NCBI RefSeq assembly: GCF_009749525.1
Contig: NZ_WOAC01000025.1
Coordinates: 1 to 64,000, forward strand
Length of the DNA stretch: 64,000 bases
Direction: 5' to 3'
Origin: Mesorhizobium xinjiangense
Lineage (GTDB): Bacteria; Pseudomonadota; Alphaproteobacteria; Rhizobiales; Rhizobiaceae
The translations under genes were made by a program, and so were the position numbers. Shown one piece after another: positions 1-8,748 of this stretch. Every line of letters begins with the position of its first letter. Within the stretch, counting starts at the first letter, position 1. A model generated the notes under the pieces. It worked only from the letters and a program-made list of their open reading frames with translations. It did not search any database and had not been told where the DNA came from.

Positions 1-163
1 CCGCGCATCGCAAATCACTCCATCGCTCCCAGCCGAGTGAATCACAATTCCCGTGCCATTGTTGGAGTTTTTCAGCAACCTGCTAGATCGGTTCTCGACT
101 TGGCGCAATTTCGGACGGAGAACCGGATTCCACTTCTCCTGGAATTGCTCTATGCGGTTGGAC

Positions 164-847
164 ATGAAGATCCTGGCCATCGACACCGCCGCCGCATTCT
201 GCGCCGCCTGCCTCTATGACAGCGCGGACGCAATCGTGCTCGGGCGCGAGACGCTGGAGATCGGCAAGGGCCATGCCGAGCGCCTGATGGGCGTGATTGC
301 GGCGGCGCTCGAACAATCCGGCCTGACCTATGGCGACCTCGACGCGATCGCCGTCTCGGTCGGACCGGGCTCGTTCACCGGCATCCGTATCGGTGTCGCC
401 GCCGCACGCGGCCTGGCGCTTGCGCAGGACATTCCCTGCGCCGGCGTGACGACGCTCGAGGCGCTGGCTTTCGAAGCGCAGAACGCTTTCCCCGGACGCT
501 CGGTGCTTCCGGTCCTCGACGCCAAGCGCGAGGAAATCTATGCCGCGCTCCACGGCGCCGACGGTTCTGCGGTGCTTGCTCCGATGGTCACCGACGCGAA
601 AGACGCCGCGGCGATCGCCCGCGAGCATGATGCGGTTCTGGTCGGCTCGGCCGCCGAGGTCGTCGCCGGCGTGGCCGATGGGACGCTGGATGTCGCCGGC
701 GGCGGCCAGACCGCCGATATTGCCAGCTTCGCGGCAGTCGCGGCCCAAAAGGGTTTCGACGGCGCGAAACCGGCGCCACTCTATCTGCGCGGGGCGGATG
801 TGCGGCCGCAATCCGGCTTTGCGCTGCCAAGGAAAACCGCCTCATGA
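164..847 (+). CDS. tsaB: tRNA threonylcarbamoyladenosine biosynthesis protein TsaB
   Basis: Partner of TsaD in making the t6A base at position 37 of ANN-decoding tRNAs in the cytoplasm. The 227-residue product has the usual TsaB length, begins MKILAIDT and carries the ASKHA-fold signature GPGSFTGIRIG near residues 67-77. An in-frame ATG at 152 would add four residues; 164 gives the family-typical N-terminus. Its stop overlaps the next start (ATGA), so it is translationally coupled to rimI. The 150 bases upstream hold no recognisable gene, only a weak hairpin (GGAGAA/TTCTCC) near 117-140. Confidence 0.93.
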   Translation: MKILAIDTAAAFCAACLYDSADAIVLGRETLEIGKGHAERLMGVIAAALEQSGLTYGDLDAIAVSVGPGSFTGIRIGVAAARGLALAQDIPCAGVTTLEALAFEAQNAFPGRSVLPVLDAKREEIYAALHGADGSAVLAPMVTDAKDAAAIAREHDAVLVGSAAEVVAGVADGTLDVAGGGQTADIASFAAVAAQKGFDGAKPAPLYLRGADVRPQSGFALPRKTAS

Positions 848-1338
848 AGCTGCCCTTCGGCACGACGCGCAAACGCGAATTCGCCATCGAGATGTTGCGC
901 CCGGACCATGCGCCGGCGCTGGCACGCCTGCATGCGGGGGAATTCACCCGCGCGTGGACGGATGGCGAGTTTTCGGTCCTGCTCGAACAGGAACCGGTGT
1001 TCGGCTTTGCCGCGCGCGAGGTGGGCCAACCGAAAGGAGATCCGGCCGGCTTTGTCCTGGCACGGCAGGCCGCCGGCGAAGCGGAGATCCTCACCATCAC
1101 CGTGGCGCGCGCCCGACGCCGGCAGGGCCTCGGCTGGCTCTTGATGGACGCGGTGCTGCGCGAGTTGCACGGACAGCGCGCCGAATCGCTGTTTCTGGAG
1201 GTCGACGAGACGAACCTGCCGGCCTGTTCGCTCTACCGGCGGCTCGGCTTCCAGGAAGTCGGCAAACGGCCGGGCTATTACGAACTCGCCGAACGCGGCC
1301 GATCCAACGCGCTCGTCATGCGCCGCGATCTGCGCTGA
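844..1338 (+). CDS. rimI: Ribosomal protein S18-alanine N-acetyltransferase (RimI-like GNAT)
   Basis: GNAT-fold acetyltransferase expected to acetylate the N-terminal alanine of ribosomal protein S18. The acetyl-CoA loop (RRRQGLG) lies about residue 86 of 164, followed by the family pattern LFLEVDETNLPACSLYRRLG. It overlaps tsaB by four bases. The tsaB-rimI pair is a common bacterial arrangement, which supports the specific call over a generic GNAT. Confidence 0.88.
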   Translation: MKLPFGTTRKREFAIEMLRPDHAPALARLHAGEFTRAWTDGEFSVLLEQEPVFGFAAREVGQPKGDPAGFVLARQAAGEAEILTITVARARRRQGLGWLLMDAVLRELHGQRAESLFLEVDETNLPACSLYRRLGFQEVGKRPGYYELAERGRSNALVMRRDLR

Positions 1339-1390
1339 CGCGGGCCGAGAACGACCGGGTTGTGAAGGAGCCGGCCCAGATGCACCTCGA

Positions 1391-1566
1391 CACCCCCCTC
1401 TGGTTCCGAGCTTGTCGAGGGGCCGGCCATCTCCCCCGCAAGGGGGGAGATTGGCTCACGTCCCGACCACCGCTCTTTCTGCAGCTTTGGCGATTGGCGG
1501 CGCAGGTCGATGAAGGCGTAATCTCCCCCCTTGCGGGGGAGATGGCCGGCAGGCCAGAGGGGGGTG
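1391..1566. repeat. Palindromic intergenic element, family A, copy 1
   Basis: About 176 bp bounded by a perfect 13-bp terminal inverted repeat (CACCCCCCTCTGG ... CCAGAGGGGGGTG). Inside are a second pair of inverted blocks around ATCTCCCCC/GGGGGAGAT and GGCCGGC. A near-identical right arm occurs in copy 2 at 60291-60451. It fills most of the rimI-plsC gap (1339-1619). It is similar in kind to rhizobial RIME-type elements, but that identity is unchecked. It has no coding capacity. Confidence 0.85.
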
Positions 1567-1619
1567 TGGTGCGTGTCACTCCATCAGTGCCCCAGAACGC
1601 AAGCCGTTAGGTACCGGCG

Positions 1620-2459
1620 ATGGCTACGCATCCCCTGCCGGGACGGATCCGGGCCAGCCTGGCGATCGCCGCGGTCGCCTGCACGACGCTGGTCGGCATT
1701 CCGATACAGATGCTGGCCGTGAAGACCGGCTTTCCGCCGCCCGGCCTGATCCCGCGCCTGTGGCACCGCATGGCGCTGAAGCTGCTCGGCATCCGGGTTC
1801 ACGTGCATGGCCGTCCCGAACAGGCGCGCCCCCTCATGATCGTCGCCAACCATGTCTCGTGGAGCGATATCTGCGTGCTCGGCGCGATTGCCGAGCTTTC
1901 CTTCGTCGCCAAGTCCGACATGGCGGGCTGGCCGCTCTTCGGCCTTCTGGCGAAGCTCCAGCGCACCGTGTTCGTCGAACGCGAGCGCCGGCGCAAATCC
2001 GGCGAACAGGCAAGCGCGCTGGCGCGGCGGCTGGAGGCCGGCGATGTCATGGTGCTTTTCGCCGAAGGCACGACCTCGGACGGCAATGTCATGCTGCCGT
2101 TCAAGTCGACGCTGTTCGGCGCCGCCCAGCACGCCCTCGGCAACGGTGACGGGCTGGAACGCGTTGTGATCCAACCCGTCACCATTGCCTATACGCGGCT
2201 GCACGGCATGCCGATGGGACGCCAGCATCGCCCCCACGCGGCCTGGATCGGCGACAGCGACCTGGTTCCCCATATCGGCAGTCTCATCACCGAAGGCGGC
2301 ATGGACGCCGAGGTCCATTTCGGAGAGCCGATAGCGTTCGAGCCCGGCGGCGACCGCAAACGCATCTCGCGCGCGGCGGAAGAGCAGATCCGCCGAAAAC
2401 TGGCCGATGTGCTGCGCAATCCGGCACCATCGAAGCATGCGGGAAGCACGAGCCGGTAA
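1620..2459 (+). CDS. 1-acyl-sn-glycerol-3-phosphate acyltransferase family (PlsC-like)
   Basis: Membrane-associated acyltransferase that would move an acyl chain from acyl-ACP/CoA to a lysophospholipid. The 279-residue protein has an N-terminal hydrophobic segment (about 12-35), the catalytic HX4D box (NHVSWSD, H78 and D83) and the substrate motif EGTTSDG (149-153). It follows tsaB-rimI on the same strand across repeat element A. It could be PlsC itself or an ornithine-lipid acyltransferase (OlsA type); the sequence alone does not decide. It converges on the ABC permease four bases downstream. Confidence 0.88.
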   Translation: MATHPLPGRIRASLAIAAVACTTLVGIPIQMLAVKTGFPPPGLIPRLWHRMALKLLGIRVHVHGRPEQARPLMIVANHVSWSDICVLGAIAELSFVAKSDMAGWPLFGLLAKLQRTVFVERERRRKSGEQASALARRLEAGDVMVLFAEGTTSDGNVMLPFKSTLFGAAQHALGNGDGLERVVIQPVTIAYTRLHGMPMGRQHRPHAAWIGDSDLVPHIGSLITEGGMDAEVHFGEPIAFEPGGDRKRISRAAEEQIRRKLADVLRNPAPSKHAGSTSR

Positions 2460-2463
2460 GTGA

Positions 2464-3615
2464 TCAGTCCAGCGTCCGGCGGAACCGTGCCAGCGCGATG
2501 GCGGCAAAGAAGACCACGAAGCCCACGAGCCACACGATTTCCGGGGCAATCGACTGCAGGCCCGCGCCCTTCAGCATCACCGCGCGAATGACGCGCAGGA
2601 AATGGGTGAGCGGCAGGAGCTCGCCGAGCAGCTGCGCCCAGCCGGGCATGCCGCGATAGGGGAACATGAAGCCCGAAAGCAGGATCGACGGCAGGAAAAA
2701 GAAGACGGTGAGCTGCAGGGCCTGCATCTGGGTGCGTGCGATGGTGGAGATGGTGTAGCCGAGCAGGACGAGGGCGAGCACGAAGACCAGGATGGCCGAA
2801 AGCAGCAGCAGGAGCGAGCCGACGAAGGGCACCGAGAACAGGAGCTTCGAGGCGGCCAGGACGACGACCACCTGCACCGCGCCGACGACGAGATAGGGCA
2901 GCACCTTGCCCAGCATGATCTCGAGCGGGCTGGCCGGCATGGCGAGCAGGTTTTCCATCGTCCCGCGCTCGGTCTCGCGGGTCAGCGCGATCGACGTCAT
3001 CATGACCATGGTCAATTGCAGGATCACGCCGAGCAGGCCGGGGACGATGTTGAACTGCGAGATCAGTTCCGGATTGTAGCGGCGATGAACGATTACCTCG
3101 AGGCGCGAGCGCGCCTCCTCGTCCGCCACCTGCTGGCGCCCCTGCTCGCGCAGCAAGGCCTCGCTCGCCACGGTCGACAGTGTCGAGATGGCACCGCTCG
3201 CCACGGCGGGATCGGTGGCATCGGCCTCGATCAGGATCTGCGGATTGTCGCCGCGGTCGACGCGACGGGCGAAGTCGGACGGGATCGTGACGACGAAGGA
3301 GACGGCACCTGAGGCCATCAGCCGCTCGGCCTCCGCCGCGCTTTCGACGACATGGCCGAAGCGGTAGTAGTCGGTCGTTTCCAACGCCGTCACCATGGCG
3401 CGGGTGTAATGATCGTTGCTGAGCGCCACGAGTGCGGCCGGCAGCCCCCGCGGATCGTTGTTGATGGCGTAGCCGAACAGCACCAGCTGCATCAAGGGCA
3501 CGCCGAGCATCATGGCAAAGGTGATGCGGTCGCGCCGCATCTGGATGAACTCCTTGATCAGCAGCGCCGCAAGGCGAGGCCAAGAGAAGACCATGCTCGT
3601 GGAGCTCAGCTTCAT
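2464..3615 (-). CDS. ABC-2 type drug-export permease (YbhR/YbhS-like)
   Basis: 383-residue integral membrane subunit: an N-terminal membrane anchor, a large extracytoplasmic domain (about residues 55-180) and five C-terminal membrane segments, the ABC-2 permease layout. It carries the family stretch around RETERGTMENLLAMP. Its start overlaps the stop of the upstream ATPase by four bases. Last gene of the TetR-HlyD-ATPase-permease operon. The E. coli ybhGFSR system has two permeases; here a single one probably forms a homodimer (inference). Confidence 0.9.
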   Translation of the reverse strand: MKLSSTSMVFSWPRLAALLIKEFIQMRRDRITFAMMLGVPLMQLVLFGYAINNDPRGLPAALVALSNDHYTRAMVTALETTDYYRFGHVVESAAEAERLMASGAVSFVVTIPSDFARRVDRGDNPQILIEADATDPAVASGAISTLSTVASEALLREQGRQQVADEEARSRLEVIVHRRYNPELISQFNIVPGLLGVILQLTMVMMTSIALTRETERGTMENLLAMPASPLEIMLGKVLPYLVVGAVQVVVVLAASKLLFSVPFVGSLLLLLSAILVFVLALVLLGYTISTIARTQMQALQLTVFFFLPSILLSGFMFPYRGMPGWAQLLGELLPLTHFLRVIRAVMLKGAGLQSIAPEIVWLVGFVVFFAAIALARFRRTLD

Positions 3616-4529
3616 CCCATATTGTCCTTCGCGTCCGCCATGAACTGGATGAAGACATCCTCCAGGCTCGTTTCGCCGGGGGTCACCGTTATCCCTTCAC
3701 GCCCGTCGAACTCGGCCAGCGAATGGCGCAGCGCCTCGGCGTCCGAGCCGACGACATGCAGCGTTGCGCCGAAGGGCGCGACCTGCTCGACGCCGGGCCT
3801 TCCCTCGAGCGCCGCCGCCACCTCGTTGAGCCTGGCGCCGGCGACCACGAAAGTCGTCAGCCCGGCATTGCGGATCACCTCGTTCACCGTCCCGGTGGTC
3901 AGCATCCGGCCATAGGAGATGTAGGATATGCGGTGGCAGCGTTCGGCCTCGTCCATGTAGTGGGTCGACACGAGCACTGTCAGCCCGCCGCGCGCGAGCT
4001 GGTGAATCTCGTCCCAGAAATCGCGCCTGGCCTTGGGATCGACGCCGGCCGTCGGCTCGTCGAGCAGCAGCAGCTTGGGATGGTGCATGATACAGGCGGC
4101 GAGCGCGAGACGCTGCTTCCAGCCGCCCGACAGCGTCCCGGCGAGCTGGTTGCGGCGCGTTGTCAGGCCGAGATCATCGAGCGTGCGGCGCACATGGGTG
4201 CGGACCGGAAAGAGCCCGTAGAGCCGGGCGACGAATTCGAGATTCTCGGCGATGGTCAGGTCCTCGTAGAAGGAGAACTTCTGCGTCATGTAGCCGACCT
4301 CGCGCTTGATCTTCAGGCTCTCGGTCCTGAGATCGAAGCCGAGCACGCGGCCCTCGCCCTCGTCCGGCGTCAGGAGCCCGCACATGATGCGGATGGTCGT
4401 CGTCTTGCCGGAGCCGTTCGGCCCGAGAAAGCCGACGATCTCGCCCTCGCCGACCTGCATCGACACCTGATCGACGACGGTCTTTTCGCCGAAGCGCTTG
4501 ACGAGGCCGGTAACGTCGATGGCGTTCAT
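3612..4529 (-). CDS. ABC transporter ATP-binding protein (YbhF/CcmA-like)
   Basis: Cytoplasmic ATPase of the efflux pump. Walker A GPNGSGKTT (about residues 37-45), signature LSGGWKQR, Walker B LLLLDEPTAGVDP and an H-loop STHYMDEAERC are all present. Only one nucleotide-binding domain is encoded, so it should dimerise. The ATG at 4529 (MNAIDVTGL) has a Shine-Dalgarno-like AGGGAA upstream; a TTG at 4565 would add twelve residues with no better support. The gap to the HlyD gene holds palindromic element E. Confidence 0.92.
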   Translation of the reverse strand: MNAIDVTGLVKRFGEKTVVDQVSMQVGEGEIVGFLGPNGSGKTTTIRIMCGLLTPDEGEGRVLGFDLRTESLKIKREVGYMTQKFSFYEDLTIAENLEFVARLYGLFPVRTHVRRTLDDLGLTTRRNQLAGTLSGGWKQRLALAACIMHHPKLLLLDEPTAGVDPKARRDFWDEIHQLARGGLTVLVSTHYMDEAERCHRISYISYGRMLTTGTVNEVIRNAGLTTFVVAGARLNEVAAALEGRPGVEQVAPFGATLHVVGSDAEALRHSLAEFDGREGITVTPGETSLEDVFIQFMADAKDNMG

Positions 4530-4560
4530 TGAGCGGTTCCCTGTGGCAATGGGCCAGTTA

Positions 4561-4655
4561 GGCAATAGGGGAGTAGGGGAGTAGGGGATATCGCTGGAAT
4601 CGTCAGCCCATCGTCATCGATCCTTACTCCCCTATTCCCTTATTCCCCTATTCCC
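4561..4655. repeat. Palindromic repeat, family E (GGGGAATA-type arms)
   Basis: Two 28-bp imperfect inverted arms (4561-4588 and 4628-4655), each built from repeats of GGGGAGTA or GGGAATA, separated by 39 bp. It lies in the gap between the HlyD and ATPase genes. The right arm includes the HlyD stop codon, so the last residues of that protein (QGIGE) are read from the repeat. The RNA could fold into a strong hairpin inside the operon transcript. Confidence 0.8.
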
Positions 4656-5617
4656 TGCTCCCTACCCGCAACCGCCTCCCCCAACACCACATCCACGATC
4701 TGCCCCGGCTGCAGCGCCGTCGCCGCGCCTTCCGGCCGCGCCTCGACGAGATAGACGAGCTTCTGGCGCGTCTCGAGTGAGTAGATCACGGGCGGGGTGA
4801 ATTCGGGGTCCGACGCAACATAGCTGACGCGGGCCTGGAGACCGGCGGGACAGCCGTCGCAGCGCACGTCGAGCAGCGAGCCCACCGCAACGCTCGACAT
4901 CAGCGGTTCGGGCACGAACAGCTTCAGCTTCACCGCCCCGTCCGGCAGCATCGACACAACGGGAGCCGAAGGCCCGGCGACGTCGCCCGGATTGCGGATG
5001 ATGTCGTCGACGCGACCGGCCGCGGGTGCCTTGATGACACGTTTGTCCAGCCGCCAGCGGGCCTCGCGCAGCGCCGCCTCGGCTTGCCGGACCTGGCTCT
5101 CGGCGGCGCGGATCTCCTCCGGTCGCGCCGGCAGCTTGCCGACGGCCAGATTGGCTTCGGCCTGGCCGAGTGCGGCTTCGGCCGTTTCCTGCGCCGTTTG
5201 TGCCGCGTCGAGCTGCGCCTGGGCGGCGATGCCCCGCCCGGCAAGCCCTTTGATCCGGTCCAATGTGCGGTTGGCGTCGCTGAGCCGGGCCTTGGCCGAG
5301 CGCACCTCCGCCTCCAGCACCGCGATTTCCTCCGGCCGCTTGCCGAGCTTGAGATCGGCAAGCTGCGCCTCGGCCCGCGCCAGCGCCGCTTCTGCCTCGG
5401 CGACCGCGATCTCGGCATCGTCGCGCTCGAGCACGGCCACCGGCATGTCGGCTTCGACGCGCGCGCCACGCTCAACCTTTACGGTTTCCACGTTCGCCGT
5501 CTCGATCGGCGCCAGCAGCACGAACTCGCCCTCGACATAGCCGACGGCAAGCGGCGCGGCGCCGGCACAGGCCGAAAACAGCCAGGCGGCCAGGGGAATG
5601 CTGCACAGCAGGCTCAT
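4640..5617 (-). CDS. HlyD-family membrane fusion protein of the ABC efflux pump (YbhG-like)
   Basis: Periplasmic adaptor linking the inner-membrane pump to an outer-membrane channel. 325 residues: an N-terminal hydrophobic leader ending near FSAC (possible but weak lipobox), a first biotinyl-lipoyl half, a long alanine/glutamate-rich coiled coil (about 60-190) and a C-terminal beta-barrel. The ATG at 5617 overlaps the TGA of the regulator (ATGA). The C-terminus runs into repeat E, which supplies the stop codon; the final residues are therefore probably not ancestral. Confidence 0.9.
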   Translation of the reverse strand: MSLLCSIPLAAWLFSACAGAAPLAVGYVEGEFVLLAPIETANVETVKVERGARVEADMPVAVLERDDAEIAVAEAEAALARAEAQLADLKLGKRPEEIAVLEAEVRSAKARLSDANRTLDRIKGLAGRGIAAQAQLDAAQTAQETAEAALGQAEANLAVGKLPARPEEIRAAESQVRQAEAALREARWRLDKRVIKAPAAGRVDDIIRNPGDVAGPSAPVVSMLPDGAVKLKLFVPEPLMSSVAVGSLLDVRCDGCPAGLQARVSYVASDPEFTPPVIYSLETRQKLVYLVEARPEGAATALQPGQIVDVVLGEAVAGREQGIGE

Positions 5618-6306
5618 TTCGCCAGTTCCTCGCGCACGGCCAGGATGGCAGCCAGATTGGCCTTGGCGATCGCCGCAATGCGCTCGGCCTCCATGGTGCC
5701 GAGATCGCACCAGCCCATGCGGCGGCGCACGGCCTCGCGGCCGATGCGGAAATAGACCACCTGGCCGATCAGGGTGAACATGATCAAGCGCGTTTCCTCG
5801 CTCTCGGCGGCTTCGCCCGTGGCCAGTTCCCACAAGGTGCACAGCCGCTTGTGCACCGGCTCGAAGACGCCGGCATAGATCCGGTCGAGGGCGGCGCTCG
5901 GATGCGCCAGCTCGCGCAGCAGGAACTGCACGATCTCGCCCGATTCAGGCCGCGCGACGACAAAGTGGATCATGCGTTCGAGAACCTGGAAAAGCTGCTC
6001 GCGCGCCGTTTCGGCGTCCGGTGGCGCCGCGCGCGGCGCGTCGAAGTCGCCCAGCGCCTGCCGGGCCATGGTCTGGACCGTCTCGACGATGTGATCGGCG
6101 GCGGCCATGTGCAGGCCTTCCTTGCCGCCGAAATGATAGGCGATGGAGCCGATATTGGCACCGGCGGCGGCGGCCAGTTCGCGCGTCGAGGTGCCGTCGA
6201 AGCCCTTGCCGCCGAAAAGCTTCAAGGCCGCGCCGATGAGCGCCTTGCGGGTTTGCTCGGCACTGGGCGCGGAAGCGGGCCGGTTCGTGGGTTCGTTCGA
6301 TTTCAT
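5614..6306 (-). CDS. TetR-family regulator, CecR (YbiH)-like
   Basis: First gene of the efflux operon and its probable local repressor. The helix-turn-helix is at about residues 40-65 (TSTRELAAAAGANIGSIAYHF) and a CecR-type C-terminal ligand domain follows. In E. coli the homologous cecR precedes ybhGFSR, so both family and context agree. The ATG at 6306 (MKSNEPTN) is preferred; a TTG two codons earlier is possible. A near-palindrome upstream (6319-6332) is a candidate operator. Confidence 0.88.
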   Translation of the reverse strand: MKSNEPTNRPASAPSAEQTRKALIGAALKLFGGKGFDGTSTRELAAAAGANIGSIAYHFGGKEGLHMAAADHIVETVQTMARQALGDFDAPRAAPPDAETAREQLFQVLERMIHFVVARPESGEIVQFLLRELAHPSAALDRIYAGVFEPVHKRLCTLWELATGEAAESEETRLIMFTLIGQVVYFRIGREAVRRRMGWCDLGTMEAERIAAIAKANLAAILAVREELAK

Positions 6307-6318
6307 GGGCAATCTTTA

Positions 6319-6332
6319 ATCATTCGATTGAT
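6319..6332. promoter_or_regulatory. Candidate TetR/CecR-like operator
   Basis: ATCATTCGATTGAT, palindromic at 12 of 14 positions, in an A+T-rich patch 13 bases upstream of the regulator start. Position and symmetry fit autoregulation; the specific site is inferred. Confidence 0.4.
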
Positions 6333-6448
6333 CAAATGTCAACTCCCAGCCAACGGGAGATGCCGGCATGAGCGAAGCGACAATCTGCCGAACCGGCGAT
6401 GCTTCAAAATCACGTCGGCCCGCACCATAGTTATGGTCGGAGGTGACG

Positions 6449-7321
6449 ATGAGTTCTGCAGGGGATACGATTGCCGACCGGCTGGGTCGCGCCCTGGCGC
6501 GGCTGCTTGAAAAGGAATCGTCGGGCTACGAGCCCTACACGCCTTCCGACCCGGAAACGTTGCGGCGCACCTTGCGCGCCGGCGATATCCTCCTGGTCGA
6601 GGGCAACCAGCGCGTCTCGGCGGCGATCAAATATCTCACGCAATCGACCTGGTCGCATTCCGCGCTCTATGTCGGTGATGCATTGCCCGAGCCCGAGGAC
6701 GGATCGGAGCGCCCGCGCCTGATCGAGGTCAATCTCGGCGCGGGCTGCGTGGGCGTTCCGCTGTCGAAATACAGCACCTACAATACCCGCATCTGTCGTG
6801 CCTCGGGCCTCACACCGGAGGATCGCGACAAGGTCGTCGCCTTCATGATCGGCAAGCTGGGACTGAAATACGACACCCGCAACCTGTTCGACCTCCTGCG
6901 CTGGTTCCTGCCGACACCGCCGGTACCCGTTCGCTGGCGCCGCCGCATGATCGCGCTCGGTTCGGGCGATCCGACGCGCGCCATCTGCTCGTCCCTGATC
7001 GCCGAGGCCTACGGCCTGATCCGCTATCCGATCCTGCCCGAGGTCACCCGCGCACCCGGTCGCGCATCCGCCGAATCGGCCTATTCACGCGGCGAGATCC
7101 TGCATATCCGTCACCATTCGCTCTACACGCCGCGCGACTTCGACCTCTCGCCCTATTTCGAGATCGTCAAGCCGACGCTCGTCTACGGCTTCGACTACAA
7201 GGTCTTGCAATGGAGCGACGACGAAGCGCAGGAGCCCGATTCGGCAGATGAAGGTGAAGAGGAAACGGCAGAGACCGGCGAGGATCAGCCGAACCCGGCC
7301 GAGCGGACCTCCGAGCGATAG
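6449..7321 (+). CDS. YiiX/YebB-like permuted papain-fold (NlpC/P60-related) hydrolase
   Basis: 290-residue protein with the circularly permuted papain-like arrangement: LRAGDILLVEG (about 40-50), the histidine-bearing TWSHSALYVG (about 67-76) and the cysteine-bearing AICSSLIAEAYG (about 179-190). Proteins of this group act on amide or ester bonds in envelope or lipid substrates; the substrate here is unknown. It ends in an acidic tail. The ATG at 6449 has GGAGG five bases upstream; a GTG at 6443 overlaps that site. Its 3' end overlaps the convergent LytTR gene by 37 bases. Confidence 0.75.
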   Translation: MSSAGDTIADRLGRALARLLEKESSGYEPYTPSDPETLRRTLRAGDILLVEGNQRVSAAIKYLTQSTWSHSALYVGDALPEPEDGSERPRLIEVNLGAGCVGVPLSKYSTYNTRICRASGLTPEDRDKVVAFMIGKLGLKYDTRNLFDLLRWFLPTPPVPVRWRRRMIALGSGDPTRAICSSLIAEAYGLIRYPILPEVTRAPGRASAESAYSRGEILHIRHHSLYTPRDFDLSPYFEIVKPTLVYGFDYKVLQWSDDEAQEPDSADEGEEETAETGEDQPNPAERTSER

Positions 7322-8088
7322 GTGCGGCTGACGGGCAGCATCGTGCCGTCCTTCAGCCGGACGAAGAGCCGCCCCTTGCTGCGCACGAGGTCGCGGACCG
7401 CATTCTTTGCGACCCAGTGCGAGCGGTGGATGCGCATGCCTTCCACGCCCTGCGTCTCCGCAATCGCATCGCCAAGGCGCATCAGCACCAGCCCGCCACC
7501 CCGCGTCGTGCGCACATTCACATAGTGGTCCTCGACCGTCATGTGGCTGAGTTCGCCGCGCGCATCGGCCGGCATCCTGTCGACGATACGCGGACGCGGC
7601 TGTTCCCGTTCGCCACCCACTGATCCTGTCGCAACCCCTTGTTGGGCGGCTGCAACGTGCGCCCCGGCCAGGGAAGGCACGAGTGCGGAAACGACGGCCG
7701 CAATGGCCATCGTGTAGAAAACCAGGGGCACGAAGGCGAGGACGTCGTCGCGTGCAGGGAAAACGGCGGCATTCACGGCGGTGACGACGACCGCCACCGG
7801 GATGCCGGCCAGCGCCCCGGCGGCGACGAAATGCAAATGCCTCGGAAACGCCCTCGGCGACATCGTCCTGGCGAGAAAGAAGACGCAGGCAACGCCGGTG
7901 AAATAGGTCGCCGCGGCGATCGCGGCCCAATAGGCCAGCCGGGCCGGCAGGGCGAGCGCCTCATAGGTGCCGAAGGGACCGGCCAATCCGAGCAGCACCG
8001 CCGCGCCGGCCAGGCACGCCCAGAAGCGTGGTGAGAAAAAGAGGCGCTGCAGTTCGCGCTTCGTGAATTGCAACGGGCCGTCGGTCAC
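7285..8088 (-). CDS. Membrane-anchored LytTR-domain transcriptional regulator
   Basis: 267 residues. The N-terminal half has about four membrane segments (about 22-135); the C-terminal half (about 170-262) is a LytTR DNA-binding domain with the typical MTVEDHYVNVRT and MRIHRSHWVAK stretches. There is no response-regulator receiver domain, so any signal would enter through the membrane part. Starts with GTG. It lies divergent to the DUF2306 gene, a likely target or partner. Confidence 0.82.
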   Translation of the reverse strand: MTDGPLQFTKRELQRLFFSPRFWACLAGAAVLLGLAGPFGTYEALALPARLAYWAAIAAATYFTGVACVFFLARTMSPRAFPRHLHFVAAGALAGIPVAVVVTAVNAAVFPARDDVLAFVPLVFYTMAIAAVVSALVPSLAGAHVAAAQQGVATGSVGGEREQPRPRIVDRMPADARGELSHMTVEDHYVNVRTTRGGGLVLMRLGDAIAETQGVEGMRIHRSHWVAKNAVRDLVRSKGRLFVRLKDGTMLPVSRTYRSEVRSAGFG

Positions 8089-8209
8089 GAATCATTCCGG
8101 TTGCTTGCGGATCGGCTTTTGCGCCGGAGTGTAGTCACGAGGCAGGCAATGTCCATGCGGGCCGGCAACGGCTCAGCCCGCAGAAGATCTAATTGGAAAG
8201 GACAGTCCA

Positions 8210-8731
8210 GTGACGCTCGAACCGCTTCTCGCCGCCTCGCCTGCGATCCAGATCCACGTCGCCGCCGCCGTCGCGGCCTTCGGCCTCGGCTCAATCGTTC
8301 TGTCTCGCAGAAAGGGGGACCGGCTGCACCGCATCGGCGGCCGCATCTGGGTCGCGCTGATGCTGCTCGTCTGCCTGTCGTCCTTCTTTATCCATACGAT
8401 CAGGCTTTGGGGACCGTGGAGCCCCATCCACCTGTTGTCGGTCACTACGCTGTTTTCGCTCGGCTCGGGTGTCTGGCTCGCCATGCGCCGCCAGATCGAG
8501 GCGCATCGCCGAACGATGCAATCGACATTCGCCGGCGCACTCGTCATCGCCGGCCTGTTCACATTTTTGCCGGGACGCATCATGCACGAGGTGCTGTTCG
8601 GCGGAGGGTCGCCCGTGCCGGGCATTTTGCTCGCGGTCTTCGCCGTGGCCGTTGCCCTGCTGGTGCTGCAACGGCGCACAGCTGCCGGCCCCGCCCGAAC
8701 GGGCGAGACCGGTGTCGATATCGCGGATTGA
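8210..8731 (+). CDS. DUF2306 family membrane protein
   Basis: 173 residues with about four hydrophobic segments and the DUF2306 pattern HVAAAVAAFGLGSIVL ... HRIGGRIWV ... FFIHTIRLWGPWSPIHLLS; conserved histidines lie in or near the membrane. Function unknown. GTG start preceded by AAGGA. It is divergently transcribed from the LytTR regulator, suggesting a regulator-target pair. Confidence 0.75.
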   Translation: MTLEPLLAASPAIQIHVAAAVAAFGLGSIVLSRRKGDRLHRIGGRIWVALMLLVCLSSFFIHTIRLWGPWSPIHLLSVTTLFSLGSGVWLAMRRQIEAHRRTMQSTFAGALVIAGLFTFLPGRIMHEVLFGGGSPVPGILLAVFAVAVALLVLQRRTAAGPARTGETGVDIAD

Positions 8732-8748
8732 GGCCTTGCCGTTCAGGG

